The notes: generated by a model from the letters alone, not told the origin. A stretch of DNA of 64,000 nt from an uncultured Prevotellaceae bacterium (GCA_947169115.1 CAMVOK010000001.1:1-64000); one strand, 5' to 3'; shown: positions 56,392 through 64,000, counted from the first letter of the stretch. Numbers and translations are program-made.

Positions 56392-57156
56392 ATGAAAAAA
56401 ATCCCCCTCATACTTTCCCTCATCCTCTTCGTTGCCTGTCAGGGTAACGACGACCAACTCCTGCCTTCGGGCAAGGGCTACATCCAGCTTAGCCTGTCGG
56501 CCGACGACGACCAGCCGACCCGTGCCATCCAGGATGTCAGCAATGTGGGGACTTGGTATGCTGTGCTTATGAATGCCACTGGCGAGATACTCTACGACCG
56601 TCAGATTGGTACCGAACTGAGCACCATTCCCTTCGAGGCTGGGATGTATTCCGTGAGTGTGCGCAACTTCAACGACATGGCCGAGGCCAATCTCTCCGAT
56701 GAGGGGTGGGGCAGTGCCTACCACGAGGGAGAGGCTACCGATGTGGAACTCTCGGCAGGTGGAACTTCCTACGTTCATGTCAACTGCGGACGGGCACTGA
56801 ATGCCAAGTTCGCCCTCAATGTGGCGGAGTTCTCGGGTATCGTCAATACCGTCACCATCTATGCACCACGCAGCGTAGTGTTCTCCTACGCCAATGGAAC
56901 CCTCTCGCGTGAGGCTTTCTTTGCTCCCCAGACGATGCTCACCTATACCATAAACTATACGCTGGGCACCGAAACCAAAACCACGGAACCACAGGTTCTC
57001 ACCCTGGGCGATGCGGCTACCGTCTCTACCCTCTACATCCGCTCCGATGTCAATGGCGGTATTTCCATCAGCCTTACCTGCGACAGCGAATACGAAGAGG
57101 AGGACTACCCCGAGATTCTTCTCGATGGTCCCTCGGGCAACACCTATAATCCATAA
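56392..57156 (+). CDS. DUF4493 lipoprotein 6
   Basis: 254 residues: Cys16 (FVAC), QGNDDQ, strand GYIQLSL (29-35), P-T43-R44-A, core WYAVLMNATGEILYDR, FEAGMYSVSVRNFND. Minimal form, like proteins 5 and 7. The leader contains four ~9-bp units of CTCCCATAA type, and its last 24 bases including ATGAAA are identical to those before gene 7. Confidence 0.72.
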   Translation: MKKIPLILSLILFVACQGNDDQLLPSGKGYIQLSLSADDDQPTRAIQDVSNVGTWYAVLMNATGEILYDRQIGTELSTIPFEAGMYSVSVRNFNDMAEANLSDEGWGSAYHEGEATDVELSAGGTSYVHVNCGRALNAKFALNVAEFSGIVNTVTIYAPRSVVFSYANGTLSREAFFAPQTMLTYTINYTLGTETKTTEPQVLTLGDAATVSTLYIRSDVNGGISISLTCDSEYEEEDYPEILLDGPSGNTYNP

Positions 57157-57186
57157 CTCCCCTTTAAATCCCATAGCTCCCATAAA

Positions 57187-57927
57187 ATGAAACACCTCCT
57201 CCTCCTCATATCCTCCCTTTTCCTCCTTACTGCTTGTCAGCAGGAAGCCGAACTTCCTGTGGCTCCCCAGGAGGGTGAGGGAACCATCGTTCTTTCGCTG
57301 GGTGGTGCCGGACTCTACACCGAACTACAGACCCGTGCCGAACAACCTGTGGCCGACCTTCGCAAATATGACTTTACCATATCAGGTACTACCATCAGCG
57401 GAGCCACGGTGACCAACCTTCCTGTTACCGTCGATGATCAGGGCGAGGCTAAAATCGCTGCTGGAACTTACACCCTCTCGGCCAACAATCGCGAGTATGC
57501 CAATCTCGGCAGTGGACACCCCTACTATAGTGGCACCTCCGAGGCTTTCACCATAGCCATCAATGAGACACTGCCCGTATCCATAGCCTTGGGAAAACCT
57601 CGCAACGCTTGCATCCGAGTGGCTTATGATGCTTCTTTCACGGCTCTCTATGAGAATCCCGTGGTGACGCTTTCCGACAGCGAACGTTCCGTTACCCTGT
57701 GGACAGAGGAGGATGCCTGTTATTTTGTGGTACCTGCCAGTGGTGCATTGGCTTATACCATCACCGCCAATGCCTTGGCCAATACCCATGTGTCCGACAT
57801 GACGGCAGCCACGGGCTATGTGGAAATCCGTGAGGGATGCAACACCACCATCACCCTCAAGGTGCAACCTACCACGGGCATCATCATTCCCTTCGTATCG
57901 GGCGACTATAACCAAACCTTCGACTGA
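57187..57927 (+). CDS. DUF4493 lipoprotein 7
   Basis: 246 residues: Cys17 (LTAC), QQEAEL, strand GTIVLSL (32-38), Q-T49-R50-A, core KYDFTISGTTISGATV, IAAGTYTLSANNREY, HPYYSGTSEA and a second sandwich. Minimal form. It is followed eight bases later by the last gene of the set. Confidence 0.75.
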   Translation: MKHLLLLISSLFLLTACQQEAELPVAPQEGEGTIVLSLGGAGLYTELQTRAEQPVADLRKYDFTISGTTISGATVTNLPVTVDDQGEAKIAAGTYTLSANNREYANLGSGHPYYSGTSEAFTIAINETLPVSIALGKPRNACIRVAYDASFTALYENPVVTLSDSERSVTLWTEEDACYFVVPASGALAYTITANALANTHVSDMTAATGYVEIREGCNTTITLKVQPTTGIIIPFVSGDYNQTFD

Positions 57928-57935
57928 TTCCACCC

Positions 57936-59684
57936 ATGAATAAGAGCATTAGAAATATTACGTTTCATCGTCTGTTTTTCATCCTCTTGTCCCTTCTTCC
58001 ATTACGGGCTTGGGCACTGGGAGAAAACACCAGCTATGTGTTAGATGAGAGTGCGGAGAAATCATTGAGTACCATTGCTACGGGTGCTTCCATGGCCTTG
58101 TCAGGACCTGGTTTGACATTGACGTTTGAGGCCAAGAAAAGCAGTGTTTTGGCCGTTAATTATTTTTATGTAGAAAAGTCCACAGATGGTGGTAGTAGTT
58201 GGACAGAAATGGCCAATCCCAGCCTGACCACAAGCTATAAGACCTATACCTACACGATTTCAACTGATGTTACCCATATACGTTTCATCACTAAGACGGG
58301 AGCGACGCTGAGAAAGTATTACAAAAACGTAAAAATCACCCGTGCCATTACATTCAGCACCTCGGAGACGTTTACTACGCCCATCGACTTCGGTACGGTG
58401 ACGAACCGCAAGAGCAAGGAACTTCCTGCCCTGGTGGACTATAACAACACCACCTACAACCAGCAGGTGACAGGTTCCTGCACCGACCCCAACTTCACCG
58501 TCACCACCACCACCGTGGGGGCAACGGGCGAGGAAGAGGAAATCCCCATCACCTTCACACCGACTTCTGCCGGTACACACACGGGAACCGTCACGCTTAC
58601 CATGAACGGCAAGCAGGTGACTTTCTCCGTCACCGGTGTGGGACAGACCACCTACTACGGTCGTGCCTTGGCATCGGCCACCACGGGAGGTTCTGCCTAT
58701 GTCAGCTTCACCTCCTTCGATGCGGCAACAAGCACCAGTGCCACTACCAACAGCGGTGTGACCACGGCCTCCAAAGGAACATCTACAGTTTACTACCGTG
58801 CCGTGGTCAATCCGCGTTATGAGTTCCTGGGATGGAAGCGTAACCTCTCTGATGCCACCTACGTCAGTACGGATGCCGACTTCCAGACGACCATCGACTA
58901 CACTTCCGAGACTTATTCCTCGCCTACCGAGGTTACCTACTATGCCGTCTTTGAGGAAAAACCCAGTCTCGTTATCCTCGACCCGACACAGACGGGCTAC
59001 GACCTCGATGTTTACGAGACCGTCACCCTCAGCCGTACACTGCCTGTAGGGTATAGCACCCTCTCGTTACCCTTCGATACCAATGTTGCAACACTTACGG
59101 GACGTACCAGCGATGACGACTGGGTGGCCCAGCTCCATACCGTGGCCTATAACCAACACGACGACTATACCCTTTATTTCCAGAAGGTGGCAGATGGTAG
59201 CATCCATGCTTTCCAACCCTACGTGTTGCATCTGGGTCAACAGGTGGTGAATCCCTCATGGAGCAACATCACCCTCACGGAGGCACAATCCGTTTCCATA
59301 ACACCCCAGAAGGGTTATGACGGCTACGACCAGTGGACCATGACCTCCAACTTCACCGCAGCCTTCGACATGGAGGGACGTTATGGCATCGTCAACACCG
59401 CTGGTGGCTTGCAGCGTGGAGGCACCGGCTCCAAACTCAATGCCTACACAGCCTACATCACTCCTCCTGCCGTGGGTGGCAATGCTCCACGTCTGCGTGT
59501 CGCCTACATGGAGCCCGACGGCGTTACCGCCATCGACTCCCTGCCGACTGACACCGCAGAACCCGTCTCTGCTCCCTCTGCCATCTACGGCCCCGACGGC
59601 ACCCTCCGTTCCCGTCTCATGCCCGGTCTCAACATCGTTCGCCAGCCCGACGGCAGTGTTCGTAAGATTTACATTGAACATTGA
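57936..59684 (+). CDS. Large secreted protein with HYDIN-like and InlB-like repeats
   Basis: 582 residues with a signal peptide (LFFILLSLLPLRAWA), not a lipoprotein. It has a jelly-roll-like N-domain, a HYDIN/ASPM-type beta domain (ITFTPTSAGTHTGTVTLTMN), an InlB/Flg_new-type repeat (VVNPRYEFLGWKRN ... VTYYAVFEE) and a C-terminal segment (YGPDGTLRSRLMPGLNIVRQ...) resembling the conserved Prevotella end motif of T9SS-like cargo. Likely surface-attached or secreted adhesin-type protein. Ends Glu-His-stop in a TTGAACA repeat. Confidence 0.65.
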   Translation: MNKSIRNITFHRLFFILLSLLPLRAWALGENTSYVLDESAEKSLSTIATGASMALSGPGLTLTFEAKKSSVLAVNYFYVEKSTDGGSSWTEMANPSLTTSYKTYTYTISTDVTHIRFITKTGATLRKYYKNVKITRAITFSTSETFTTPIDFGTVTNRKSKELPALVDYNNTTYNQQVTGSCTDPNFTVTTTTVGATGEEEEIPITFTPTSAGTHTGTVTLTMNGKQVTFSVTGVGQTTYYGRALASATTGGSAYVSFTSFDAATSTSATTNSGVTTASKGTSTVYYRAVVNPRYEFLGWKRNLSDATYVSTDADFQTTIDYTSETYSSPTEVTYYAVFEEKPSLVILDPTQTGYDLDVYETVTLSRTLPVGYSTLSLPFDTNVATLTGRTSDDDWVAQLHTVAYNQHDDYTLYFQKVADGSIHAFQPYVLHLGQQVVNPSWSNITLTEAQSVSITPQKGYDGYDQWTMTSNFTAAFDMEGRYGIVNTAGGLQRGGTGSKLNAYTAYITPPAVGGNAPRLRVAYMEPDGVTAIDSLPTDTAEPVSAPSAIYGPDGTLRSRLMPGLNIVRQPDGSVRKIYIEH

Positions 59685-59790
59685 ACATCTCCCCATTTAC
59701 CATTTACCATTTACCATTTATCCATTTATCCATTTACCGTTTACCATTTATTATCTATCATTTATTATTTATTATTTATCATTTAACAAA
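59685..59790. repeat. Heptamer array (CCATTTA type) after the surface-protein operon
   Basis: Starts in the doubled TTGAACA at the stop codon, then about 12 units of ACCATTT / ATCCATTT / ATTATTT, mostly with 7-bp period. Confidence 0.7.
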
Positions 59791-59806
59791 AAATCATACA
59801 AATTTG

Positions 59807-59865
59807 CTTGCCAACTTGAATATTATTCGTAGATTTGCAAAGGTAATGACCGTTACGGTAATCAC
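59807..59865 (+). promoter_or_regulatory. Promoter and possible operator of the ATPase gene
   Basis: CTTG (59807-59810), 19 bp, TAGATTTG (59830-59837). Just downstream is a 23-bp imperfect palindrome (59843-59865) with a perfect ACCGT-T-ACGGT centre (59849-59859), well placed for a repressor to block transcription. Confidence 0.6.
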
Positions 59866-59881
59866 GATTACTATTTAAGGC

Positions 59882-61198
59882 ATGAAATTCTACGATAGAG
59901 AAAACGAGAAGAAGGTGCTTGGCAACGTTCTTCAACAGAGTAGGCACGAGGCAAGGATGACTGTGCTGATGGGGCGCAGACGCATTGGGAAAACGGAACT
60001 CTCACTGAGATGCGGTGATGATACCGTGTTGTATTTCTTTGTGGGTAAGAAGGCTGAAGCATTGCTGTGCCAAGACTATGTGCGCGAGATTCGCGAGAAA
60101 CTGGATGCACCAATCTTAGGAACACCAACGTTTTTTTCGGAAGTGTTCAGGTTTGTACTCCAACTGGCCGAAAGTCGCCCATTCACGCTCATCATCGACG
60201 AGTTTCAGAATTTCTTGAAGATAAACCCATCCATTTTCAGTGACATTCAGCGCGATTGGGATTTACACAAGCGAAGTAGCCACCTTAATCTGATTATCAG
60301 TGGCTCGGTATTCACACTGATGACCAAGATGTTCGAGGATAAGGAAGAGCCACTGTTCGGACGTGCCGACGAGAAGATGACACTCGAACCTTTTACTACC
60401 GATGTGCTGAAGCAGATACTGGCCGACTTTAATCCTGCTTATACGCAAGAGGATTTATTGGCACTCTATAGCATTACAGGTGGTGTGCCTTGGTATGTTA
60501 CGCTTCTGCTCGACAAGGACAAGAACACCAAGGATTTGATGCTTGCTGCACTGACTGAGGAAAACTCCCCTTTTATCACTGAGGGAAAGAATATTTTGAT
60601 AGAAGAGTTTGGTACCGACTATGTGACCTATTTCTCCATTCTAACCTGTATTGCCAGCGGCATGAAGACCCGTTCGGAGATAGAAAACGAACTTCAGAAC
60701 GACAATATCGGTCCATATCTTGTAAAACTGGAGGACTATTATAAGGTCATCACGAAGTCACTACCCCTCTTTGCCAAGGAAAACAGCAAGAAGGCGAGGT
60801 ACGTGCTGAATGACTGTTTCCTGACATTCTGGTTCCGCTTTTTCTACAAGTATCAGGCATTGGTAGAGAACAAGGCCTTGAAATCCCTTGGAGATATCAT
60901 TCTGCGGGACTATAGCAGTGTGTCTGGCTTTATGATGGAACGTTATTTCATGAAGAAGTTCCAGGAAGAAGGACGCTATATTATCGGTAAATGGTGGGAT
61001 AAAAAGGGCGGAAACGAAATAGATCTCATTGTTGTTGACCCAATTCAGAAAGAGGCTTGGATATACGAACTGAAGAAGCAAGCTTACAGGTATAAGGAGA
61101 ACGAACTCCGAGAGAAGGTAGATATGGTTTTGGAGCAGACGCCCGAACTTCGTAAAATGGCTATTCACCTTGGCTCTTTGTCACTTGAAGACATGTAG
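59882..61198 (+). CDS. AAA-type ATPase with C-terminal DUF234 / nuclease-like domain
   Basis: 438 residues. Walker A is GRRRIGKT (32-39) after MTVLM; Walker B-like LIIDEF near 104. The C-terminal part matches the archaeal-type ATPase/DUF234 architecture; residues 370-410 (GGNEIDLIVVD, WIYELKKQAYRY) form a PD-(D/E)xK-like core. Function of this family is not known; many copies occur in Bacteroidota genomes and are often linked to mobile or defence DNA. Own promoter and operator-like palindrome. Confidence 0.85.
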   Translation: MKFYDRENEKKVLGNVLQQSRHEARMTVLMGRRRIGKTELSLRCGDDTVLYFFVGKKAEALLCQDYVREIREKLDAPILGTPTFFSEVFRFVLQLAESRPFTLIIDEFQNFLKINPSIFSDIQRDWDLHKRSSHLNLIISGSVFTLMTKMFEDKEEPLFGRADEKMTLEPFTTDVLKQILADFNPAYTQEDLLALYSITGGVPWYVTLLLDKDKNTKDLMLAALTEENSPFITEGKNILIEEFGTDYVTYFSILTCIASGMKTRSEIENELQNDNIGPYLVKLEDYYKVITKSLPLFAKENSKKARYVLNDCFLTFWFRFFYKYQALVENKALKSLGDIILRDYSSVSGFMMERYFMKKFQEEGRYIIGKWWDKKGGNEIDLIVVDPIQKEAWIYELKKQAYRYKENELREKVDMVLEQTPELRKMAIHLGSLSLEDM

Positions 61199-61440
61199 TT
61201 ATTTACCATTTAACCATTTACCATCTAATCATTTACGAAGTACGAGTTACGAATTACGATTTACGTCCCGCAGGCTACATTTATTATTTATCATTTATTA
61301 TTTCTTATTTATCATTTAACAAATCTATGTAATCCATGTAATCTGTGTTTTTTGTTTCTATCTGTTAATTTTTCTTAATTTTTATGTTAATATCTGTTCC
61401 TAAAGGAATAGATAGTTTTTTTATTCGTATATTTGTGCCG
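61199..61440. repeat. AT-rich repeats and promoter before the HEPN/MNT cassette
   Basis: 61201-61320 mixes ACCATTT, AGTTACGA and ATTATTT heptamer-like units with a CGTCCCGCAGGCTAC segment. TATATTTG at 61428-61435 is a -7 box; no TTTG lies at the right distance upstream. Confidence 0.55.
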
Positions 61441-61469
61441 ATTATGCCTAAGTGGGCAGAGATATTGCT

Positions 61470-61577
61470 ATGGAACTGATTATATTTCTAAGCATAGTGG
61501 GCATGCTTGCCCTTGGAGGGATAATTTGGAACCTCATAGATATGCATAACGAAACTAAGCATATTGGGGCAGTGTGA
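61470..61577 (+). CDS. Possible 35-residue single-helix membrane peptide
   Basis: MELIIFLSIVGMLALGGIIW begins a 35-residue frame with one hydrophobic helix and a short polar tail ending in Ala-Val. It follows a -7 box by about 35 bp and precedes the HEPN gene by 39 bp. Its last two codons and stop lie in the left 23-bp direct repeat. Could be spurious or a fragment left by recombination. Confidence 0.35.
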   Translation: MELIIFLSIVGMLALGGIIWNLIDMHNETKHIGAV

Positions 61578-61591
61578 ATAACAACGATAAC
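61569..61591 (+). repeat. Left 23-bp direct repeat of the HEPN/MNT cassette
   Basis: Begins GCAGTGTGAATAACAACGAT. Matches 62297-62319 at 22 of 23 positions, 728 bp away. Contains a codon pair Ala-Val and a stop. Confidence 0.85.
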
Positions 61592-61616
61592 GGTAACGAA
61601 AAAGATAACGTAAGCA

Positions 61617-62051
61617 ATGCCGAAAGAGAAACTTGTCCAGAAATGGCTCGATTGTGTGCATGAAGACATCAGTGCAGCCGAGGTTCTTAACAATACAGGA
61701 CATTGGCTCTACGCAGGCTTCCTCTGCCATCAGGCAATTGAAAAGGCTCTGAAAGCCTACTGGGTGGATACATACGGCAGCGACCCACGTTATACCCACA
61801 ATCACGGCATTCTCGTTGAGGATTGCGGATTGTCGGAACAACTGAGTGAAGAACATCGGCGTCTGATAGATCTCATGGTGCCCCTGTACATTGAGGCACG
61901 CTACCCTGAGCATAAGGCAAAGGCGACAAGAATGCTGAACAAAGAGGCATCTGATTACATTTTGAAGACAACGAAGGAACTGATATTATGGATAGAAGAA
62001 CGCTTACCCAGCAGGAGGCCCTCGGATTCGTCCGGGAGTACAAGCAAGTGA
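61617..62051 (+). CDS. HEPN domain protein (HepT-like, toxin)
   Basis: 144 residues, helical, PF05168-like: KWLDCVHEDISAAEVLNNT, YAGFLCHQAIEKALKAYW and YIEARYPEHKAKATRML. HEPN proteins paired with MNT partners are RNase-like toxins. A strict RX4HXY motif was not seen, so catalytic status is uncertain. Its 3' end overlaps the MNT gene by 64 bases in another frame. Confidence 0.82.
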   Translation: MPKEKLVQKWLDCVHEDISAAEVLNNTGHWLYAGFLCHQAIEKALKAYWVDTYGSDPRYTHNHGILVEDCGLSEQLSEEHRRLIDLMVPLYIEARYPEHKAKATRMLNKEASDYILKTTKELILWIEERLPSRRPSDSSGSTSK

Positions 62052-62305
62052 TACGACCACGTTTCCATGCGGAGCCGAAGGTTTACATGTATGGGTCGTA
62101 CTCCAAGGGATGTGCCAACCCCGACAGCGACATAGATGTCGCCATTGTCGTGCCCGAGGCTGAGGTCAAGGACTGGTGGTTACAGTCGGCCGACCTATGT
62201 GGGGACGTTCGTAAGGTAAGTGCGCTCATTGAACCCGTCCTGCTTGGGGACGAAGAGGACTCTACTCTCTACCGCGATGTAATGCGGACAGGAATTGCAG
62301 TGTAA
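61988..62305 (+). CDS. MNT-type nucleotidyltransferase (antitoxin)
   Basis: 105 residues with the minimal nucleotidyltransferase motif: GSYSKGCANPDSDIDVAIV (GS...DxD). Such proteins block their HEPN toxin by AMPylating it or by binding. It overlaps hepT-like gene by 64 bases. Its last codons (Ala-Val-stop) form the start of the right direct repeat. Confidence 0.88.
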   Translation: MDRRTLTQQEALGFVREYKQVIRPRFHAEPKVYMYGSYSKGCANPDSDIDVAIVVPEAEVKDWWLQSADLCGDVRKVSALIEPVLLGDEEDSTLYRDVMRTGIAV

Positions 62306-62319
62306 ATAACAACGATAAC
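62297..62319 (+). repeat. Right 23-bp direct repeat of the HEPN/MNT cassette
   Basis: Begins GCAGTGTAAATAACAACGAT; one substitution (A for G) from the left copy. It overlaps the MNT stop codon. Confidence 0.85.
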
Positions 62320-62342
62320 AAGAATTTAAACAATTATATTTT

Positions 62343-64000
62343 ATGAAAAAAGTTTTATTTTTTAGATTCTTGCTACTTTCCCTCCTTGTAGGGATAAGCG
62401 GCAGTGCATGGGCGCAAAATGCTGCCTATCTCGGTAGTCAGGTTACATCGACAGATGGCATTTCTGACACCAAACGGTATGTCCTGAAAACGGGTGCTAA
62501 CCGTTACATTACGGACAACGGAACGGATTATAATGTGCCCAATGACGCCAATTCTGCTACGGATGCCAGTATTTATTATCTGATTAGCAATGGCGACGGT
62601 ACGTACAAAATTAAGAACTATTATACGGGAAAGTACTGGGGCGTACCTGTATATAACTCTGCGTTGGCTTCTGTAGAAGAGGCATCCGCTGGTGCATGGT
62701 CTCTCAACTTCTCTGAGGGCATAGCCTATCCGTCTGCTCCCGATGCTGGAAATACCGTACGAGGTATCGATCGTACGAGTGGAAAAGTATGGAGCTGGTC
62801 AACGGGAACCAACAATAACCATAAGGTGTATATCTATGAGGTGTTAGAAGAAGCCACCATCACGTATGGCACCAGTACGGGTACATTTTACAATGGCAGC
62901 AATGCTGTTACCAGTGGTTGGATTGCCAAATGGGTATCCAACGAGGCCGGAAAGCCTGCCGTTACTCTCACGGCATCGGCAACTAACATTAATGCCGCGA
63001 ATGCCCGTATGGCTCCTGGCTCATCTACATCTACTACATATTCCTTTTCTGTGGGAGACGGATACTTAATTACCGGCTTTGCAATGAATTGCCCAACGTT
63101 TGGTGCTGCCGTGACTATTACTCCTGCAGGGGAATCGGCAGTCGCAGTAGAAACAGGCCAAACCATTGTTGTAAACTCCTCAGCCTCTTCATTTGTGTAT
63201 TCTGGAAGCAATACTGGACGAATTCAAGCTGGCTCTAACGATGGCGGTTCTTTAACGATTTCTGTTGAGAAGGGAATTAATGTTACGTACAACTTTTATT
63301 GCGGGGGTGATTTCGTAAGAAGTGAGACTGTATTGCAAACGAAGAATAGTGCCGTGAACTATCCTGCTTCTCTGACAACGGGATATAGCACTTTTGCCTA
63401 TAACTTTGGAACTTCCGGTTCCATCGGTACCACGGATTGCACCATTACCGTGACGGCTACGCTGAAATCAGGCCTTGTAACTACAGCTTCGCTGAGTAAT
63501 ACTAAAAAGTACAAACTAAAATGTGCGCGTGGAGGTCTGTCTACTTACACAGATGGTGGGGGTGACATTCATTTGGCATCACCTGTTAAGACCGCGTTGA
63601 GCGTTTCTGAGAAAGAATTTGCCATCCTCAGTTATCGTGGACATTATTATCTGTATAGCGTAAGCGATGAGAAATTTGTAACCTATTCATCTTCCAGCGA
63701 CGCTCCTGTCGTGGCCTCTATTACCTCAGAAACGACGGATGCCGTAACCTTTGAGACGGTTTCAAGTGCAGTGTACGCAATCAAGTTCAACAACGATGGC
63801 AGCAAATACATTAATAGCTCAAGCTCTTATACATATGGAATTACTATTAGCGACTGGGGTGGCTCTGGCTATTGGGACGACGGCAACCAATATGTAATTG
63901 AGGAGGTCGATGACTTTGATTCTAGTGATGCCCTTGCGGTTCTTGATGAATTCTTCAATTATACCGTAACATACATCGTGAAGGACGGCTCTGACAACGT
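62343..64000 (+). CDS. Large secreted protein, cut by the window end
   Basis: An open frame of at least 552 codons runs from the ATG at 62343 to the window end without a stop. It starts with a signal peptide (FRFLLLSLLVGISGSAWAQ). Repeated beta-rich modules follow: YYLISNGDGTYKIKNYYTGK, then about 280-365 (ASLTTGYSTFAYNF), LSNTKKYKLKCARGG, and a repeat of the first type (FAILSYRGHYYLYSVSDEKF). This style is seen in Bacteroidota secreted glycan-active or adhesin proteins with ricin/lectin-like modules. No catalytic domain is visible in the part present. Confidence 0.7.
   Translation, partial: MKKVLFFRFLLLSLLVGISGSAWAQNAAYLGSQVTSTDGISDTKRYVLKTGANRYITDNGTDYNVPNDANSATDASIYYLISNGDGTYKIKNYYTGKYWGVPVYNSALASVEEASAGAWSLNFSEGIAYPSAPDAGNTVRGIDRTSGKVWSWSTGTNNNHKVYIYEVLEEATITYGTSTGTFYNGSNAVTSGWIAKWVSNEAGKPAVTLTASATNINAANARMAPGSSTSTTYSFSVGDGYLITGFAMNCPTFGAAVTITPAGESAVAVETGQTIVVNSSASSFVYSGSNTGRIQAGSNDGGSLTISVEKGINVTYNFYCGGDFVRSETVLQTKNSAVNYPASLTTGYSTFAYNFGTSGSIGTTDCTITVTATLKSGLVTTASLSNTKKYKLKCARGGLSTYTDGGGDIHLASPVKTALSVSEKEFAILSYRGHYYLYSVSDEKFVTYSSSSDAPVVASITSETTDAVTFETVSSAVYAIKFNNDGSKYINSSSSYTYGITISDWGGSGYWDDGNQYVIEEVDDFDSSDALAVLDEFFNYTVTYIVKDGSDN

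Noticed and set aside
63830..63860. Possible frameshift near the window end
   Set aside because: On recount the frame from 62343 stays open through this point; no stop or shift is present.

Overview
The window is chromosomal DNA of a Bacteroidales bacterium, most likely Prevotella or a close relative. The evidence is the Bacteroidota-type promoter (-7 box TAnnTTTG, with a TTTG-like -33 box 19-20 bp upstream in the best cases), lipoprotein signals followed by acidic residues, the gene order dut / TPR / DUF4292 / EnvC-like, a Bacteroidota-style division and cell-wall cluster, and families largely confined to this phylum (DUF4493, PCMD, DUF3109). No rRNA, CRISPR array, transposase or phage module was seen. 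One tRNA gene (Glu, UUC) is present.

Layout. Positions 1-11 kb: housekeeping genes (GNAT-family acyltransferase, dgt, the dut-TPR-DUF4292-EnvC operon, an M20 peptidase, metG, an MsbA-like ABC exporter). 12-17 kb: four glycosyltransferases on alternating strands, which look AT-richer than their surroundings. 17-21 kb: a large MG2-type secreted protein and an unrecognised lipoprotein. 21.7-30 kb: gpmI, an AGCS symporter, ung, a DUF3109 protein, bcp, gyrB, rpsT, tRNA-Glu and recO. 30-45 kb: a complete leftward cluster rsmH-ftsL-ftsI-murE-mraY-murD-ftsW-murG-murC-ftsQ-ftsA-ftsZ, with no mraZ or ddl. 45.6-59.7 kb: a membrane-anchored AraC-type regulator followed by ten tightly packed, co-directional genes for surface proteins: seven DUF4493-type lipoproteins or putative lipoproteins, one of which also carries a PCMD domain, one further PCMD lipoprotein, one outer-membrane beta-barrel and one large secreted protein. 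59.8-64 kb: an ATPase with a DUF234-like C-terminus, a HEPN/MNT toxin-antitoxin pair framed by near-identical 23-bp direct repeats, and the start of a large secreted protein cut by the window end.

The best candidate for an undescribed system is the 45.6-59.7 kb locus. All seven DUF4493 proteins share one N-terminal layout: a lipobox Cys at residue 16-23, a short acidic linker, a G-x-(L/I/V)-x-(L/V) beta-strand, then Thr-Arg-(Ala/Ser/Thr) at residues 43-57. The same arrangement of lipid anchor, strand and Arg cleavage site is found in the type V fimbrillins FimA and Mfa1. With a beta-barrel, PCMD proteins and a dedicated regulator, this suggests a polymerising or protease-matured surface structure.

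A second theme is small non-coding repeats. Two arrays of exactly seven 10-bp units lie 27 kb apart with matching end units. Many intergenic arrays of unrelated sequence share a 7-bp period and often supply stop codons. A 36-bp perfect palindrome leads into 22-bp iteron-like repeats. Palindromic elements appear to have inserted in frame into coding sequence (murD, the DUF3109 gene). All positions and motifs were read by eye; family names rest on motif recognition, not on database searches.
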